DNA of 64,000 nt, taken from assembly GCA_963576735.1 (NCBI GenBank), contig OY755189.1:4030001-4094000 (forward strand), given 5' to 3'. Below the pieces are notes generated by a model that saw only the letters and a list, made by a program, of their open reading frames with translations, did no database searches and was not told the DNA's origin. The position numbers were made by a program, and so were the translations under genes. The stretch's first letter is position 1. Each line of letters starts with the position of its first letter. This stretch comes from Bedellia somnulentella. Taxonomy: Eukaryota; Arthropoda; Insecta; Lepidoptera; Bedelliidae. Of the stretch, positions 43,001 to 51,284 are shown piece after piece.

Positions 43001-46000
43001 CCTTCAGCTAACAACAATGCTGCTCGGACTACGGTTTCATTATTTGTCATTATGGATAGTTCTAAGCAACCCTGGGGATAAAGCGTTATAAATATTTTAT
43101 ATATGTTGTGTGAAACTCATTAATACATGAATATGAAGAAACAAGCTGATATCAAAACATTTCTACTTCTTAACAATAAACAGACTTCAAAGGTATGTAT
43201 GCTGCCCGCAGCCATGCTTCTTAAAACATCCTTTACAAAATCGTTAGTTCATCTTGTTAAAAGCTTAGCCAGTATGCTGGAAATCATGGGATTACCTCTC
43301 TAAACTTAATAGGGCCAAGTTTATACCATAGGCGTATAATGAAAATTTTAATTTTCGGTACTGAGATTTCCAGTTCACTGGGCCAGCTATCTACTCTTAA
43401 GTACTTGCTAAACCTTTTGATATAAAAGTACGATTTTCTCGTGATAGCAATATTGTCGTGCATAATGTACCTAATCTAAACTATTTCATAAGTACCTGCT
43501 CAAGAACAGTACCAACTAAAACTTGTATTCTCGTATTAGTTGGCATAGCAAGTCCCTCCATACTTTCCGGTTGTGTACTGGCGGACACATTGCCTTCATA
43601 ATGTTGCATCTCCATCATCAAAGCCTGTTTACGACTCAACAGTTCTGTTATGGCAAGCCGATCTTTTTCAGATGCTAACTTCTTGGTGCTCGAGTTGAAA
43701 CCAGATGCGTTTTCTTGATATGGAGGATAGCCGAGAACTGGTGATAAAAATGTATTTATTGCTTGAGGGTTATGAATAATAATATTTTTTGAAAATACAC
43801 TAAATTTGGAAAGGTCTGTGTGAGTCCTCTGCCGACGAGAGTTTATATACTACCTTTGTTTCCTGTGTAAGTGTGTATAGAATGAGGGAGCATAATTCCC
43901 AAAAAACGGGAAGTAAACTGGCATTGAAATATCGTTTTTATGAATGCTCAATATTGTACTGGCTCATGAAAGTCCATAATAATAAATTACTATTGATCAT
44001 GAAACAAAATAAATCTGTGAATTATATTTAACAAAACGATCAGTATGGTAAACATTTCAAAACCCAGAATATCCATTCTAAATGCAACACCTAATTCAAT
44101 CTTACCCTCTCCTCGATCGGACACGCAAACCAGATCAGGCGCCCCGACGGACCTATAATCAGCCAGCAACATGGCCGCGGCCGCAGCCCTCATCTGCACC
44201 CTCTGGAGGACTCGACCCGACAGCCCGTCTCGCCAGTCCACGCGACCGTTCTTCCAGCAGCACGCCAAAGCTTCTCCAGACCATTGTAAAGATAGAGCGT
44301 TCTGTTTTGACTGAAAGAAAAGTGGGTTTGAGTTTTGATTGATAGTCTTAGTCTAATATGGGTTTTTTCCGTCATGAAGTTTTGAGCAGTTATAGGGTCG
44401 CCTCTGAACAATAATTTTTGGCGTTTAAATGAAACGCTGTGTGTTGGCCGCCTAGAATATCCTTCACCCCTTTACTTCTATCTGCACCCTCTGGAGGGCA
44501 CGACCCGATAGCCCGTCTCGCCAGTCCACGCGGCCGTTCTTACAGCAGCATGCCAGAGCTTCTCCAGACCATTGTATAGAAAGAGCGTTCTGTTTTGACT
44601 GAAAGAAAACTGGGTTTGAGTTTTCCTAGTAGATGTGATAGTTTTAGTCTAATATGTTTTTTTTCGTCATGAAGTTAGATTTTGAGCAGTTATAAGTTCG
44701 CCCCCAACAATCATTTTTAACGATTAAATGATTTGTTGTGAGTTCGCCGCCTAGAATATCCTATACCCTCTGGACCCTCCGGAGGACACGACCTGACAGC
44801 CCATGTCGCCAGTCCACGCAGCCGTTTTTCCATTGTAGTGATATAGCGTTCTGTTTTGACTAAAAGAGAACTGCTTTAGTTTTGCTGATTGATGTGTTTA
44901 TTTCAATCCTGCTGTGGAATATTGGTTAGTTCATGGATTCATCGCCGGGAGTAGATGTATGTGTATGTATCTATACTAATATTATAAAGCTGAAGAGTTA
45001 GTTTGTTTGAACGCTAGGATCTCAGGAACTACCCAATCAAATTGAAAAATTATTTTTGTGTTGGATAGTCCATTTATTGAGGAAGGTTTTAGGCTATATA
45101 TCATCACGCTGCGACCAACAGAGCAAACTATCAGTGAATAATGTTGCAAAAACGGGGATAATTATTCATACTAAGGCTTCCGTTGTGTGCGCTGCGTAAA
45201 CGGTTTAAGTTACCCAAAAAAATGTATCAAAGAATTATTTCTCTTTCAATGATCTAAAAAAAATGCTTGCGACAGTTTATGTCTAACTTTTAAGTTTCAC
45301 TTACTATAACCATTTTTATGGTAAATAAATTTGGTCGAATTTAATGCATAATTGCCATAATGTTTTATCAACATAATATTAATCTTTATCCAAATAAATA
45401 TGTTGTTGATTGAGAGTATTTAATTGAGAACAAAATTGTCCTTGACATCACTTAATTTTAATAAACATCTTAGAAGATAATAATTTTTTTAATTACTCCG
45501 TAACAAAATTTACACGCGTGCATGAAGCGCAAGACAAGACGCTGCGCTGGCCGGCGAGCGAGGTCCCTTCGCGAAAAGCTTATGTTTAAGCCTTATCCTA
45601 TTAATATTATAAATGTGAAAGTTTAGATGTTTGTGTGTTTGTAGCTAAATGAAGACTAATTCAAAGAACGTATTTAAAATAAAATTTACAGGAAGCCAGA
45701 TAATGATCCTAATTAACACAATAGGACACTTTTTATCCCAGAAAAATTAAGAGATCAATAAATTTTCTTAAAAAATGGTTAAACAGACTAAGAATCAATG
45801 CTCAGCCGAAACTACTATACTTATAAACTTAAAATTTATAAAGTGAAAAAATTGTGAGGACACTATGAAAAACACCTTTTTTCGCATCGCATGACAGAGA
45901 CCCTCAACAGGTCAGTTAAATATTTTAGTTTGACGACGTGAAAGTCTACACTTTTGACAGTACGAAGTCTGTGGGGTCAGCTTGTGTATAATATGACCAA

Positions 46001-49000
46001 TAAATATAAACAACCATTTGGATATTCTAATTAAAAACAACTATAGATTTTAGCATTTTTATTTACCTTAACCCTCCAAAGCCGTATTCTCTCTTCATAG
46101 ACGCCGATAGTCCCGTTAGCCAGCCCATACCCGAAACGCACGTCAGACACGGCAGTCAAACACAGCACGGCTCCCGTCTCTGGTATCTCCAATATGAACT
46201 GGTTGTTCTTTAACACTCGGATGTAGGAGTCGTCGCAGCCGAGAATGAGCTGGGACACATAGCATATATTAATACTGTTTATCAAGAACAATTAATCCGT
46301 CCCCGCTTTTTACCAACAAATAAGTGTTTGATTACATTGAAACATTATTGGTCAATCACCTTTTATTTGCTTCGTCATATTCGAAGGAGTAGCCAAAGCT
46401 TTATTAATCATATAAAACATTACAGTAGGTATCCCACACAGCTGAAACGACACCAACAAATTTACAGATGGGGTAGAGTCATTTTCTTGGAAATTTCAAA
46501 TGGCAAATTTGGTGATCCTATTAATTTGTGGGAATAGCAAAGAAATACTGGCCAGTACACCTGGCTGTGTTGTGTACCAACTTATAATATGTATTTATGC
46601 TTAGTTATTTCGATAAACACTTACATACCGCGATGTAGTAATATGAGTGAGACGCTGCTATGTGTGCGCTATAGTGTGCGCTCTAACAGTACCTACTCCC
46701 ATAATTTAAATCTTTTTGTTCATGAAAACCTCATGTGGGGAGTATTACTAATAAATAAAGGATAGAAAAATTTCGACACAGGCGGGATTCGAACCCGCGA
46801 CCTCGGGTATACGCCCCCGTCGCTCTTGCCAATTGAGCTACCGTGTCAATGGCTGCCAGCGCGAAATTCTTCTATCCTTTAATTTTTTACTAATTCGGAA
46901 GGCCACTTGTCTATCTTTTCAGATAGAATGCAAATGTTGAAAACGCCTAACTATCACATAATTTAAACCATTTTGTTCATGAAAACCTCATGTGGGGATT
47001 ATTACTAATAAATAAAGGAAAGAAAAATTTCGACACAGGCGAGGTCGCGGGTTCGAATCCCGCCTGTGTCGAAATTTTTCTTTCCTTTATTTATTCTTTA
47101 TTTATTAGTAATAATCCCAATTTAATTTTATGTCACTGGTGAACGTTCGATTAACGCTACGCGCTTGTGTCTTTTATAGTTTGTTAAAATTATTTCTTTT
47201 ACCTCATTCTCCCCGTCTTTATCAAAATCAAAGCAAATCGCCGAGCACACTCGGCCACTGACAACGTTCCAGAACACCTCATTTCCTTGCCAGTCCAGTC
47301 CTACCACTGAACTGTTTCCGCCGACAATAGCCAGCAGTTCTGGATGCTTCCCGAATGTTCCTGAAGTAATGACATTTACACTGTCCTGGTACTCTTTGAA
47401 GAATAAGTCTGAATTGTCGTGGACGTCGTATGCTGAAAGAATAAATAAACATAAGTTTATGGAAATCAGAGACAGTTCAGTTAATCCCATTACAATTACA
47501 ATAATAACTTGTGTTATAACAAGCTGTGAGGTGTCGGCGTAGATTAGCACTACCTTATTACTTCCCGTGGGTGTTGCTTATACGATTGGAGACCCATCAC
47601 CAAAAACCTTTGTTTTACAATATTATCCCCACACAGTTTTCAAAAGGGGCTGATGATTTTCTTATTCCGAAGCTCTGGCTACCCCTTCTAGGGATTCATC
47701 GCCGGGAGTAGATGTATGTGTATGTATATATAATATGACCAAGAAAATATAAACAACCATTTGGATATTCTAATTAAAACAACTATTGACTTTCGGGTAT
47801 CTTAATCGCGTGTTATTACATTGTTTTTAAAGCCCGACGTTTCGAAAACTTTTCAGTTATCATGGTCACGGGAAGACTGAGGTGTTATTTATCATTATAC
47901 ATTCATCGAAATCAATAGTTGTTTTAATTATAATGTGCAATATATATGTCGCAGCCAACTGGATAAATCAGCCAGCTGACCAAGCAGCTAGCCGCTTAAT
48001 TAAACGCCGGCTCCTAGTAAAGGGCTAAACTTCAGTAAGCCATTTAGTTGAACACAACGTCCAACCACTTGGCTAAACGAGATATCGCCGTCTAGTTACT
48101 TAGGGTGACTATGAGATTTTATGCAGCATGAAAATAAAACCAAGTAACTTTAAATAATAACTTGTATTAAATAAAAACATAATGCGACCAGTGTGCTACA
48201 AAAATATGGGTAGGTATTTAAATAGGCATCTAAAAATAAAATCGCGTCATACTTTAAAAAAAAACTTAGGTAATTCTTATGGCAGCAATACTTTAATTTA
48301 TTTATTTAATACAATATTAACAATTAAATGGCACAAAGCTTTGGCACACTAGCTCGCAATCGCAACACATATACATATAACTTCAGTATTATCATTTAAG
48401 CTTTCAGTTTCATTCTGTATGATTTTCAAACTACATGGCTCTGATTCAGAATATAGGCCAGGATTTGTTTCAACTTGAATAATGACAACAGAAACATGTA
48501 TATTTAATAGGCTAGGCCCTAGGTATAATACACATCATGGGATTGTATAGGATAGGATAATATGTGATTCGCTTATTCCCTCTATTTATTATATAACGTC
48601 TTAATAACGTCGAAACGGAATTTGGCCTTAAATTGATTGGCAAGGCGAACCATTGTAGATTTCCTTGCATAATTAGTATGATTAGAGGCTACAGAAAGAA
48701 AGGAGCCTTTCAGAAGTGTGCCAAGTACGGCGCTGTGGAGTACAGAATAACAGTTGGGATAACAAAAATGGAGAATCTAGGTGACCAGAGATAATATCGT
48801 GACTTAAAAATACTTTAAAAACTAGGTTCAAAACTCTTTGTATAAAATCAAAGATAACTATACCAAGTATTTGTGAAGGCGATCCAATAAGCAATATGTC
48901 TCTCTGAACATCAGGTTTTAATGGGGCCGCAGCCAAGGCTATTACAGCTTGGCTGAGGTTCAGCTCAAACACCTCCCCGTGAGCCTGCGACCTCTGAGCC

Positions 49001-50585
49001 CTGCCTCCGACCACGCCGCTGTGGGGGTGGTGGATTATAACCTGGGAAAAAAGAAACACGCTATGCTGTGTAGTGTCGGCTTAGAATAGCACTACCCCAT
49101 TTCTTCCGGTGGGTGTACGTAAGAGGCGACTAACGGTATTGGGGTTTTTAAGGGATTTCTGGGCGTTGCGGTGGGAGACTCAACTGTCCAAAAGTGGCAC
49201 AGGAATATCTAATTCCTTATCTCTGGCTACCCCTTCTAGGGATTTATAGCCGTGAGTGTATGTATGTAGATATGAAATAAGGAAGAATGAACAGGTAATA
49301 CTATAATATAGTATAATAAGATATCGGATTAAGTCTGCTGAGTCGGTTTACCTACGATAAATATTCGTTAAATGGCGTCTATAGCATTAATAACGTAATA
49401 AGAATAACAAAACTTGCATACATTTATGAATTAAGTTTTATCACTAAATCTTAAAAGTTTCCTTCTACCAAATCTTAATCACCGGGTCTTTGGCAGAGAT
49501 GGGTTCGCTATGTTAGCTATGTTCAAATAATTTTACTCGGGTAGGCCACTTCTTTGTGATCGAACTCCTCTGAAACAGTTCGACCGATTTCAACCAAATT
49601 TGGCACAGTGATCAAGTGGATATTGTTTAGTATAATAAGAGGGGTGATCGAACTTATCATTTAGAAATAATAATAATAATAAACACTTTATTGCATACAA
49701 ATACACAACACACAAACAGTATTTAAAAATTACAAAACAGTAAATGTACACAAAGGCGGACTTATCGCCTTAACGCGATTTCTTCCAGTCAACCTTTATG
49801 GTGAGGAACAAATGGAATAATCACCGAATAACTGTTTTGCCATTGAGGTCATTAGAAAAAAGGTAAGTAATGGTTTCTTATTTAGAGCGCGGCTTAAAGC
49901 TTAAGATTGACTGCACAGATAGTGAAATGACTGAGGTTTACCTAACTCGCTCAGCTCAATTCATTTCAATTGCAATTCGTATTGAAGTCCTAGTTCTAAT
50001 ACTTTCCAATTTCAAATTCTGATCCTTTCAGTTCACCCTTTTGGGATTTGTAGCCGTGAGTATTTGTATGTATGTATGTATGCTGTAATAACAAGTGCTT
50101 AAAGATTTTCTTAAAATGGAGAAAAAGATAATATTCTTTATTAACAATCTACTCAAAAATTTGGTTCTGTAGTTGAATGTAACATTGGCAGTAAATTACA
50201 AGAATTCCATTTCCTAAGCAAATTGTATGTAAAACTAATCATATAATATAATTGAGTGACATGATTTAAATAGATAGCTAGAATAAAGGGTCATTTAATC
50301 TTGTGATAAATTTCGACAGTCTATTTCAAAAAAGCTTTTTTTTCATATGCAAAACACTGGCTAAGAATCCTTTCTGGAATTATGTTTAGCTATGAGTATG
50401 TAACATAATTATTAGCCGGTTCTTATCGCCAATAAATACTAGAAAAAAATAGGTACTTTGTCATATCCAGCAGCCGCAGTCAAACAAGGATGTGTGCCGT
50501 CATACTTTGCTATAGTCACTACGTTAGGCGTCACTTTGTGATTCAATTCTAGTTTGAAGACTGGCTGAATTGATGATATCTGCAT
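34079..50585 (-). CDS. BBS2: BBS2, BBSome subunit
   Basis: Eleven coding exons on minus: 50585-50457, 49041-48864, 47432-47203, 46249-46067, 44310-44106, 43737-43496, 43071-42886, 42138-41758, 35855-35692, 35363-35215 and 34197-34079. Every junction has GT/AG and matching phase. The total is 2166 nt, 721 aa, the same length as human BBS2. The N-terminal beta-propeller region is clear (VTIAKYDGTHPCL, AYDVHDNSDLFF, FGYGLANGTIGVY). The central coiled-coil and GAE-like parts follow (KKLASEKDRLAITEL, APPKDVAVDVHIK, FSMYAFAPSSL), and the helical end has NEELLAGC and ILRVGDP. The product is a BBSome component for ciliary membrane traffic. Intron 8 (5.9 kb) contains Aos1 on the other strand. Exon 5 is partly duplicated upstream. 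An X-box lies 66 bp before the ATG. AATAAA-like signals follow the stop near 33990. Confidence 0.96.
34260..34331 (+). repeat. tRNA-like sequence (family D SINE head)
   Basis: Shows a GCACCA/TGGTGT acceptor-like stem, a D arm GCTC...GAGC, variable loop AGGTC and the B box GAGTTCGAGTCC, followed by a T run. The anticodon arm has only CCGG/CCGG with an 8-base loop, and the T stem has a mismatch. Close relatives at 46775-46847 and 60320-60415 are embedded in repeats, so I treat it as a tRNA-derived element and not a tRNA gene. Confidence 0.6.
34718..35069 (-). mobile_element. tRNA-derived SINE, family A, full length
   Basis: In BBS2 intron 10. Near-identical to the copies at 4927 and 15849, with both the tRNA head (right) and the shared 3' module (left). 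Confidence 0.85.
35528..35680 (+). mobile_element. SINE-like repeat, family B, 5'-truncated
   Basis: Begins at TTTTTGGGTGATGCGGTTGG and ends with GGCTACCCCTTATTGGGATT TATGGCCGTGAA. In BBS2 intron 9. Confidence 0.7.
36105..36160. repeat. short inverted repeat
   Basis: TCAATAATCATATAAGGGGA and TCCCCTTATATAATTATTGA form a stem of about 21 bp around a short TTGGA loop. It could be a tiny foldback or a palindromic remnant. Confidence 0.65.
36237..36377 (+). mobile_element. RTE LINE 3' fragment
   Basis: Matches the end of the RTE ORF (GATAGAAAAAGGAATGTTGA, GGCGTGAG then TATG) with an internal deletion. Confidence 0.75.
36618..36712 (-). mobile_element. RTE LINE 3' fragment
   Basis: ACTCATGCCGTTAGTTCCCA, TTGGGGTAGGCAGAGTCTAT and CCTGGCAAACCTCTCGAGC are the complement of the RTE 3' end. 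Confidence 0.75.
36713..37137. other. upstream region of Aos1
   Basis: AT-rich and without recognised elements. It must contain the Aos1 promoter; no TATA box or other motif stands out. Confidence 0.4.
37138..37170 (+). promoter_or_regulatory. short upstream ORF in the Aos1 5' leader
   Basis: ATG at 37138 in a good context (AAAATGG) opens a 10-codon ORF ending with TGA at 37168-37170, 54 bp before the Aos1 ATG. If transcription starts upstream of it, the uORF could lower Aos1 translation. The transcript start is not known. Confidence 0.35.
37225..38250 (+). CDS. Aos1: SUMO-activating enzyme subunit 1 (Aos1/SAE1), intronless
   Basis: A single 341-aa ORF, close to human SAE1 (346 aa). It contains the E1 hallmark YDRQIRLWGLESQKRL at about residues 19-34, the nucleotide-binding glycine loop GLTGLGAEIAKN, and the C-terminal adenylation-domain end SGSAAVLGGVIGQEVVKAVS followed by FNPVKC. 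SAE1 pairs with UBA2 to adenylate SUMO; it lacks the catalytic cysteine, as expected for this subunit. A second ATG two codons downstream is a possible start. The gene lies inside BBS2 intron 8 on the opposite strand. The lack of introns, unlike its neighbours, could mean an old retrocopy, but the frame is intact, and I see no poly(A) remnant or target duplication. Confidence 0.95.
   Translation: MKMVENNEVELSEAEAEQYDRQIRLWGLESQKRLRSSKVLIIGLTGLGAEIAKNTILSGVKSVCLLDHDNLKEEDLYSQFLTPPDKVGANRAEASVPRARALNPMVDVTSETKTVDELPDSFFTEYDIVCATGLKQEQYERINNVCRDANKKFLCGDVWGMFGYMFADLVDHEYSEEIVQHKAVKRGPDDTEKNARETVSINVKRRAIYVPLQNALSADWKKPELRSRLRRGDPSYFVMKVLLRFRDEYNRNPDPSKRKADTEILLKMRNDLVKELSLPEGFVSDAYFTDVYGVVSGSAAVLGGVIGQEVVKAVSQREPPHNNMFFFNPVKCVGFAELYGQ
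38487..38628 (+). mobile_element. SINE family A, head half
   Basis: From the B box GAGTTCAAATCCCGGG to GGCTAAGTTGTACTTAGTCA, joined directly to a Loa LINE fragment. It is therefore truncated by that insertion or by recombination. Confidence 0.7.
38629..39760 (+). mobile_element. truncated Loa-like LINE copy (RT end and RNase H)
   Basis: Same family as the 7400-13088 element. It starts at NDLGYLTVG in the RT domain, has lost YA of the YADD motif, and has a further deletion of about 45 residues after HVNMLCKKI. RNase H then follows ([22 protein letters not shown]), with stops at 39579 (TGA) and near 39738. It is 5'- and 3'-truncated and non-functional. The 400-aa open frame that starts at 38379 is a chance fusion of flank, SINE and LINE. 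Confidence 0.85.
39825..39895 (+). mobile_element. SINE family A, 3' end fragment
   Basis: GTTCAGAAGTATTGGTTCCT, then CCAACCCCTTCGGGGATAAA and CGGTGTGAAAG. This and the 38487 piece probably belonged to one SINE split by the LINE fragment. Confidence 0.6.
40062..40400 (-). mobile_element. RTE LINE relic
   Basis: On minus, scattered frames read YFADDVLFAS, VKKRDA, IAVRDTVLVPMLMYAK and GCGRRKK. These align in order with the post-YADD part of the RTE at 2050-2480. Heavily decayed. Confidence 0.6.
40612..40700 (+). mobile_element. SINE family A, 3' end fragment
   Basis: GAACACCAGGTGACGATGTC through CCCCTGAAAGGATATACGGC to GTGAACGC. Confidence 0.6.
40701..41283. other. BBS2 intron 8, unassigned
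   Basis: Moderately GC-rich, non-coding in all frames, with no recognised element. It may be an old LINE leader. Confidence 0.35.
41284..41625 (-). mobile_element. tRNA-derived SINE, family A, diverged
   Basis: Full length but with more changes than the other copies. The tRNA-like head (CTACCCGCTGAGCTATCACA on plus) ends about 130 bp from BBS2 exon 8. Confidence 0.75.
42170..42415 (-). mobile_element. SINE-like repeat, family B
   Basis: In BBS2 intron 7, from the 3' module (ATAAATCCGAAAAAGGGGTA) to CAAGCCGGCACTACACGGCA. Confidence 0.75.
42416..42745 (-). mobile_element. tRNA-derived SINE, family C
   Basis: In sense the head reads GCCTCCGTGGTCTCACGGTT ... GGTCTTGGGTTCGTTCCCC, a tRNA-like A and B box pair. 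The body contains CCGTGCTTCGGAGGGCACAT and TGTGGTGGACTATGTCC. The layout matches a widespread lepidopteran SINE from memory. It abuts the family B copy, so one probably inserted next to the other. Confidence 0.7.
44481..44598 (-). pseudogene. partial duplicate of BBS2 exon 5, copy 2
   Basis: Keeps the acceptor (CTTTCAG) and the first 118 bases of exon 5, with the frame open through GRVDWRDGLSGRALQRVQ. One change turns WKN into CKN. The 3' part of the exon and the donor are missing. The acceptors of the three copies are 288 and 261 bp apart. Confidence 0.85.
44768..44859 (-). pseudogene. partial duplicate of BBS2 exon 5, copy 3
   Basis: The most decayed copy. The acceptor reads CTTTTAG, the first 90 or so bases are recognisable, and an internal deletion has removed the part matching the exon middle. 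Confidence 0.8.
44936..44969 (+). mobile_element. SINE family B tail fragment
   Basis: GGATTCATCGCCGGGAGTAG then TGTATGTGTATGTA, cut by the Helitron end that follows. Confidence 0.5.
44970..45595 (+). mobile_element. Helitron, 5' end and body, 3' end not found
   Basis: Begins TCTATACTAATATTATAAAG directly after an A, the classical 5' TC end with insertion between A and T. AGGATCTCAGGAACTACC and ATAGTCCATTTATTGAGGAA follow, as in lepidopteran Helitrons. No coding sequence and no CTRR end are visible before the next 5' end. Confidence 0.7.
45596..45680 (+). mobile_element. second Helitron 5'-end-like sequence
   Basis: TCCTATTAATATTATAAATG then GAAAGTTTAGATGTTTGTGT, a second, separate Helitron start 626 bp downstream of the first. 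The body is short or decayed. Confidence 0.55.
45681..46066. other. BBS2 intron 4, remainder
   Basis: AT-rich, with nothing further recognised before exon 4. Confidence 0.45.
46735..46905 (-). mobile_element. tRNA-derived SINE, family D, monomer
   Basis: Its tRNA-like head, 46775-46847 on minus, has a full 7-bp acceptor stem (GACACGG with CTGTGTC), a D arm GCTC/GAGC, variable loop AGGTC and a perfect 5-bp T arm (GCGGG/CCCGC). The anticodon stem is only 4 bp. The tail, ACTAATAAATAAAG then CCTCATGTGGGG, recurs at 46964 and 60250. Confidence 0.75.
46964..47118. mobile_element. family D SINE, inverted (hairpin) form
   Basis: The arms 46995-47041 and 47061-47118 are inverted copies of the SINE tail and the tRNA 3' end. 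They differ by an 11-base AATAAATAAAG slip. The 19-base loop is half of the T arm. Only the 3' part of the tRNA head is present. Confidence 0.8.
47527..47727 (+). mobile_element. SINE-like repeat, family B
   Basis: CGGCGTAGATTAGCACTACC to GGGATTCATCGCCGGGAGTA plus the TATG tail. In BBS2 intron 2. Confidence 0.75.
47768..47882 (-). repeat. dispersed repeat, partner of 26885-27000
   Basis: Reverse complement of the repeat in ORC1 intron 8, including AAGCCCGACGTTTCGAAAAC and CATGGTCACGGGAAGACTGA. Confidence 0.6.
47883..48863. other. BBS2 intron 2, unassigned
   Basis: Nearly 1 kb without a firm feature. 48560-48850 has a LINE-3'-UTR look (TTGGCAAGGCGAACCATTGT) but no readable protein. Confidence 0.4.
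49067..49270 (+). mobile_element. SINE-like repeat, family B
   Basis: TGCTGTGTAGTGTCGGCTTA to TAGCCGTGAGTGTATGTATG, 25 bp upstream of BBS2 exon 2 in transcript order. Confidence 0.8.
49271..49669. other. BBS2 intron 1, unassigned
   Basis: AT-rich, with no element recognised. Confidence 0.4.
49670..49800 (-). mobile_element. LINE 3' end fragment
   Basis: AATAATAATAAACACTTTATTGC-type start with GGCGGACTTATCGCCTTAAC and GCGATTTCTTCCAGTCAACC. The same layout (Lys/Leu-rich end, GCGAT.TCTTCCAG.CAACCTTT) occurs at 53240-53365 beside a CR1-like LINE, so this is a 3' end of a related family. Confidence 0.6.
49801..50456. other. BBS2 intron 1, right part
   Basis: Contains only a family B tail fragment at about 50035-50085 (CTTTTGGGATTTGTAGCCGT then TATG repeats). 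The remainder is unassigned. Confidence 0.45.
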
Positions 50586-51284
50586 TTTAAAACTAGTTGT
50601 TCTTCTGTTGTTTTCATTAGTTGTATTAGTTTCAGTGTGTGAGTAAAGTTAGTATCCATAGCAACCATAATATAATAAAATCGGTTAAGGCACAGGCGAT
50701 ATTGGCTTAAGTTGCCGTGAAAACTAAAAGCTTCATTCATTTAAAAATGTTTAAAGGAAAGATGGTTGACTATCTTTTCCGATATTTAAAACCCATTGAG
50801 TCCCTTATATAAATTCTATTTAAAAATATATATTTTTAAATTTAACTACTCCAAGAAAAAAATCTTTTTGCCCATGATGTGTTCCTATTTCTATTATATT
50901 TGAATGAGTAAGTAACTAACACTATAAGATTATAATTTAGTTAAAAAAACTGGAAAAATACAGTAAATAGTAATCAAATATTGGGAACACTGTAATGCGA
51001 AACATATTTCTGATAACTTTGCTAGATTTTCCGTCAAAATATAGGGTTTGTGGGTTTTGACTTTTGGTTTCTCTGTCGTTTTTTTATGTTAAATTGTCAC
51101 GACCAGCCATGTCAATGTCATGTCATTGTCAACCAAACTTGTCAAAGTCAAAATATAATGAATGAACACAATTGAAAAAATTAAACTTTTATTGCTGTTG
51201 CTAATCATAATCTGTATCAAATTCACGTATTTCGTATCGTATGTAACTAAATAAAATTGCATAGGACCCGTGATATGATCTGTA
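50586..51284. promoter_or_regulatory. bidirectional promoter between BBS2 and the ABHD gene
   Basis: The BBS2 ATG (minus, 50585) and hydrolase ATG (plus, 51285) are 699 bp apart, head to head. A near-repeat CATGTCAATGTCATGTCATT lies at 51107-51126. Contains the X-box below. Confidence 0.6.
50652..50665 (+). promoter_or_regulatory. RFX X-box in the BBS2 promoter
   Basis: GTATCCATAGCAAC fits every position of the ciliary-gene X-box consensus GTHNYYATRRNAAC. It lies 66 bp upstream of the BBS2 ATG, the usual distance range for X-boxes of BBS and IFT genes bound by RFX factors (DAF-19, Rfx). Binding is inferred. Confidence 0.7.

Noticed and set aside
46775..46847. Functional tRNA gene on minus, with a good acceptor and T arm
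   Set aside because: The anticodon stem has only four pairs with an 8-base loop, and the flanks recur at other sites, so it is a SINE head.
48682..49059. 125-aa minus ORF starting MFLFSQVIIHHPHSG
   Set aside because: Only its first part (from the acceptor at 49041) is real, as BBS2 exon 2. The rest reads through the donor at 48863 into the intron.
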